Source: Gallionella sp. (GTDB lineage: Bacteria > Pseudomonadota > Gammaproteobacteria > Burkholderiales > Gallionellaceae). From it: DNA of 13,398 nucleotides. The DNA lies in NCBI GenBank assembly GCA_030645955.1, contig JAUSMR010000151.1:1-13398 (forward strand). Direction: 5' to 3'. Positions within the stretch are counted from its first letter, which is position 1. Each line of letters opens with the position of its first letter. The position numbers and the translations under genes were made by a program. Under the pieces are notes generated by a model, which ran no database searches, was not told where the DNA came from, and was given only the letters and a program-made list of their open reading frames with translations. Below are positions 13,260-13,398 of this stretch, in pieces.

Positions 13260-13288
13260 TTGATAAAGTAAGGACTATTCCTTACAAT
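13260..13288 (+). promoter_or_regulatory. Promoter and operator of the antitoxin-like gene
   Basis: TTGATA (13260-13265), 17-base spacer, TACAAT (13283-13288), each one mismatch from consensus. A perfect inverted repeat GTAAGG-N6-CCTTAC (13268-13285) fills the spacer and touches the -10, ideal for autorepression by a dimeric protein. Confidence 0.7.
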
Positions 13289-13316
13289 CTACGCTTCATT
13301 GGAAGGAAGCCTCGCC

Positions 13317-13398
13317 ATGCTAGCTGTTCACGAAGTCGCCACCATCACATCGAAAGGGCAGATCACCTTGCCCAAACCCATTCGTCAAGCACTTGGCG
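13317..13398 (+). CDS. AbrB/MazE-type antitoxin-like protein, 5' part (cut by window end)
   Basis: 27 codons are visible: MLAVHEVATITSKGQITLPK, then PIRQALG. The pattern T-SKGQITLPKPIR-ALG is the swapped-hairpin AbrB fold of antitoxins such as PrlF, VapB and MazE. GGAAGGA is nine bases before the ATG. A toxin gene would be expected just downstream, outside the window. Confidence 0.85.
   Translation, partial: MLAVHEVATITSKGQITLPKPIRQALG

Overview
The window looks like a betaproteobacterial chromosome (GC-rich, NtrY/NtrX-type two-component pair directly upstream of tRNA-Phe) with a plasmid- or satellite-like integrative element in the tRNA gene. The order is not resolved. The betaproteobacterial call is an inference from gene content and style, not from a database search.

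Layout. (1) Positions 1-1620 are host backbone: the 3' part of an NtrY-like histidine kinase, a short NtrX-like response regulator (REC plus Fis-type HTH, no AAA+ domain) and tRNA-Phe(GAA). (2) About 1621-10840 is the integrated element. The left end has a terminator and integrase arm-like repeats. Next comes a tightly packed leftward operon (first gene alpA at 6779): AlpA regulator, small unknown, winged-helix protein, a 964-aa primase/helicase (PriCT-2, Toprim, DUF927/P-loop), a small repeat-containing ORF, and an HTH protein that resembles small terminase subunits. Upstream of it, also leftward, are a 301-aa unknown, a RadC/JAMM protein and an HTH repressor with an apparently leaderless promoter. 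A gene-poor 0.55-kb region holds a DnaA box and 11-bp iterons. The right-hand gene is a P4-type (DUF4102) tyrosine integrase. There are no capsid or tail genes, so the element resembles P4/PICI-type satellites or integrative replicons. (3) About 10840-13398 is a mosaic. It holds an AT-richer cargo gene for a ClpP/SppA-fold serine protease (SDH family), a decayed fragment of a second tyrosine integrase, a DUF5710 gene coupled to a truncated small protein, the severed C-terminal domain of a surface or extracellular protein, and the start of an AbrB/MazE-type antitoxin with a self-overlapping operator.

How the parts fit: integrase, probably with AlpA, controls excision. The primase/helicase would replicate the excised circle from the iteron/DnaA-box region. 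A second cluster of the same iteron family lies about 6.4 kb away near the end of the primase gene, an arrangement that recalls P4 ori and crr. The tRNA hot spot appears to have received more than one element, judging by the integrase remnant at 12162-12306. The most notable observations are the iteron family at two sites, the C5-A68 mismatch in the tRNA-Phe acceptor stem that may have been imported by integration, the degenerate attR candidate carrying the same A, and the decayed integrase.
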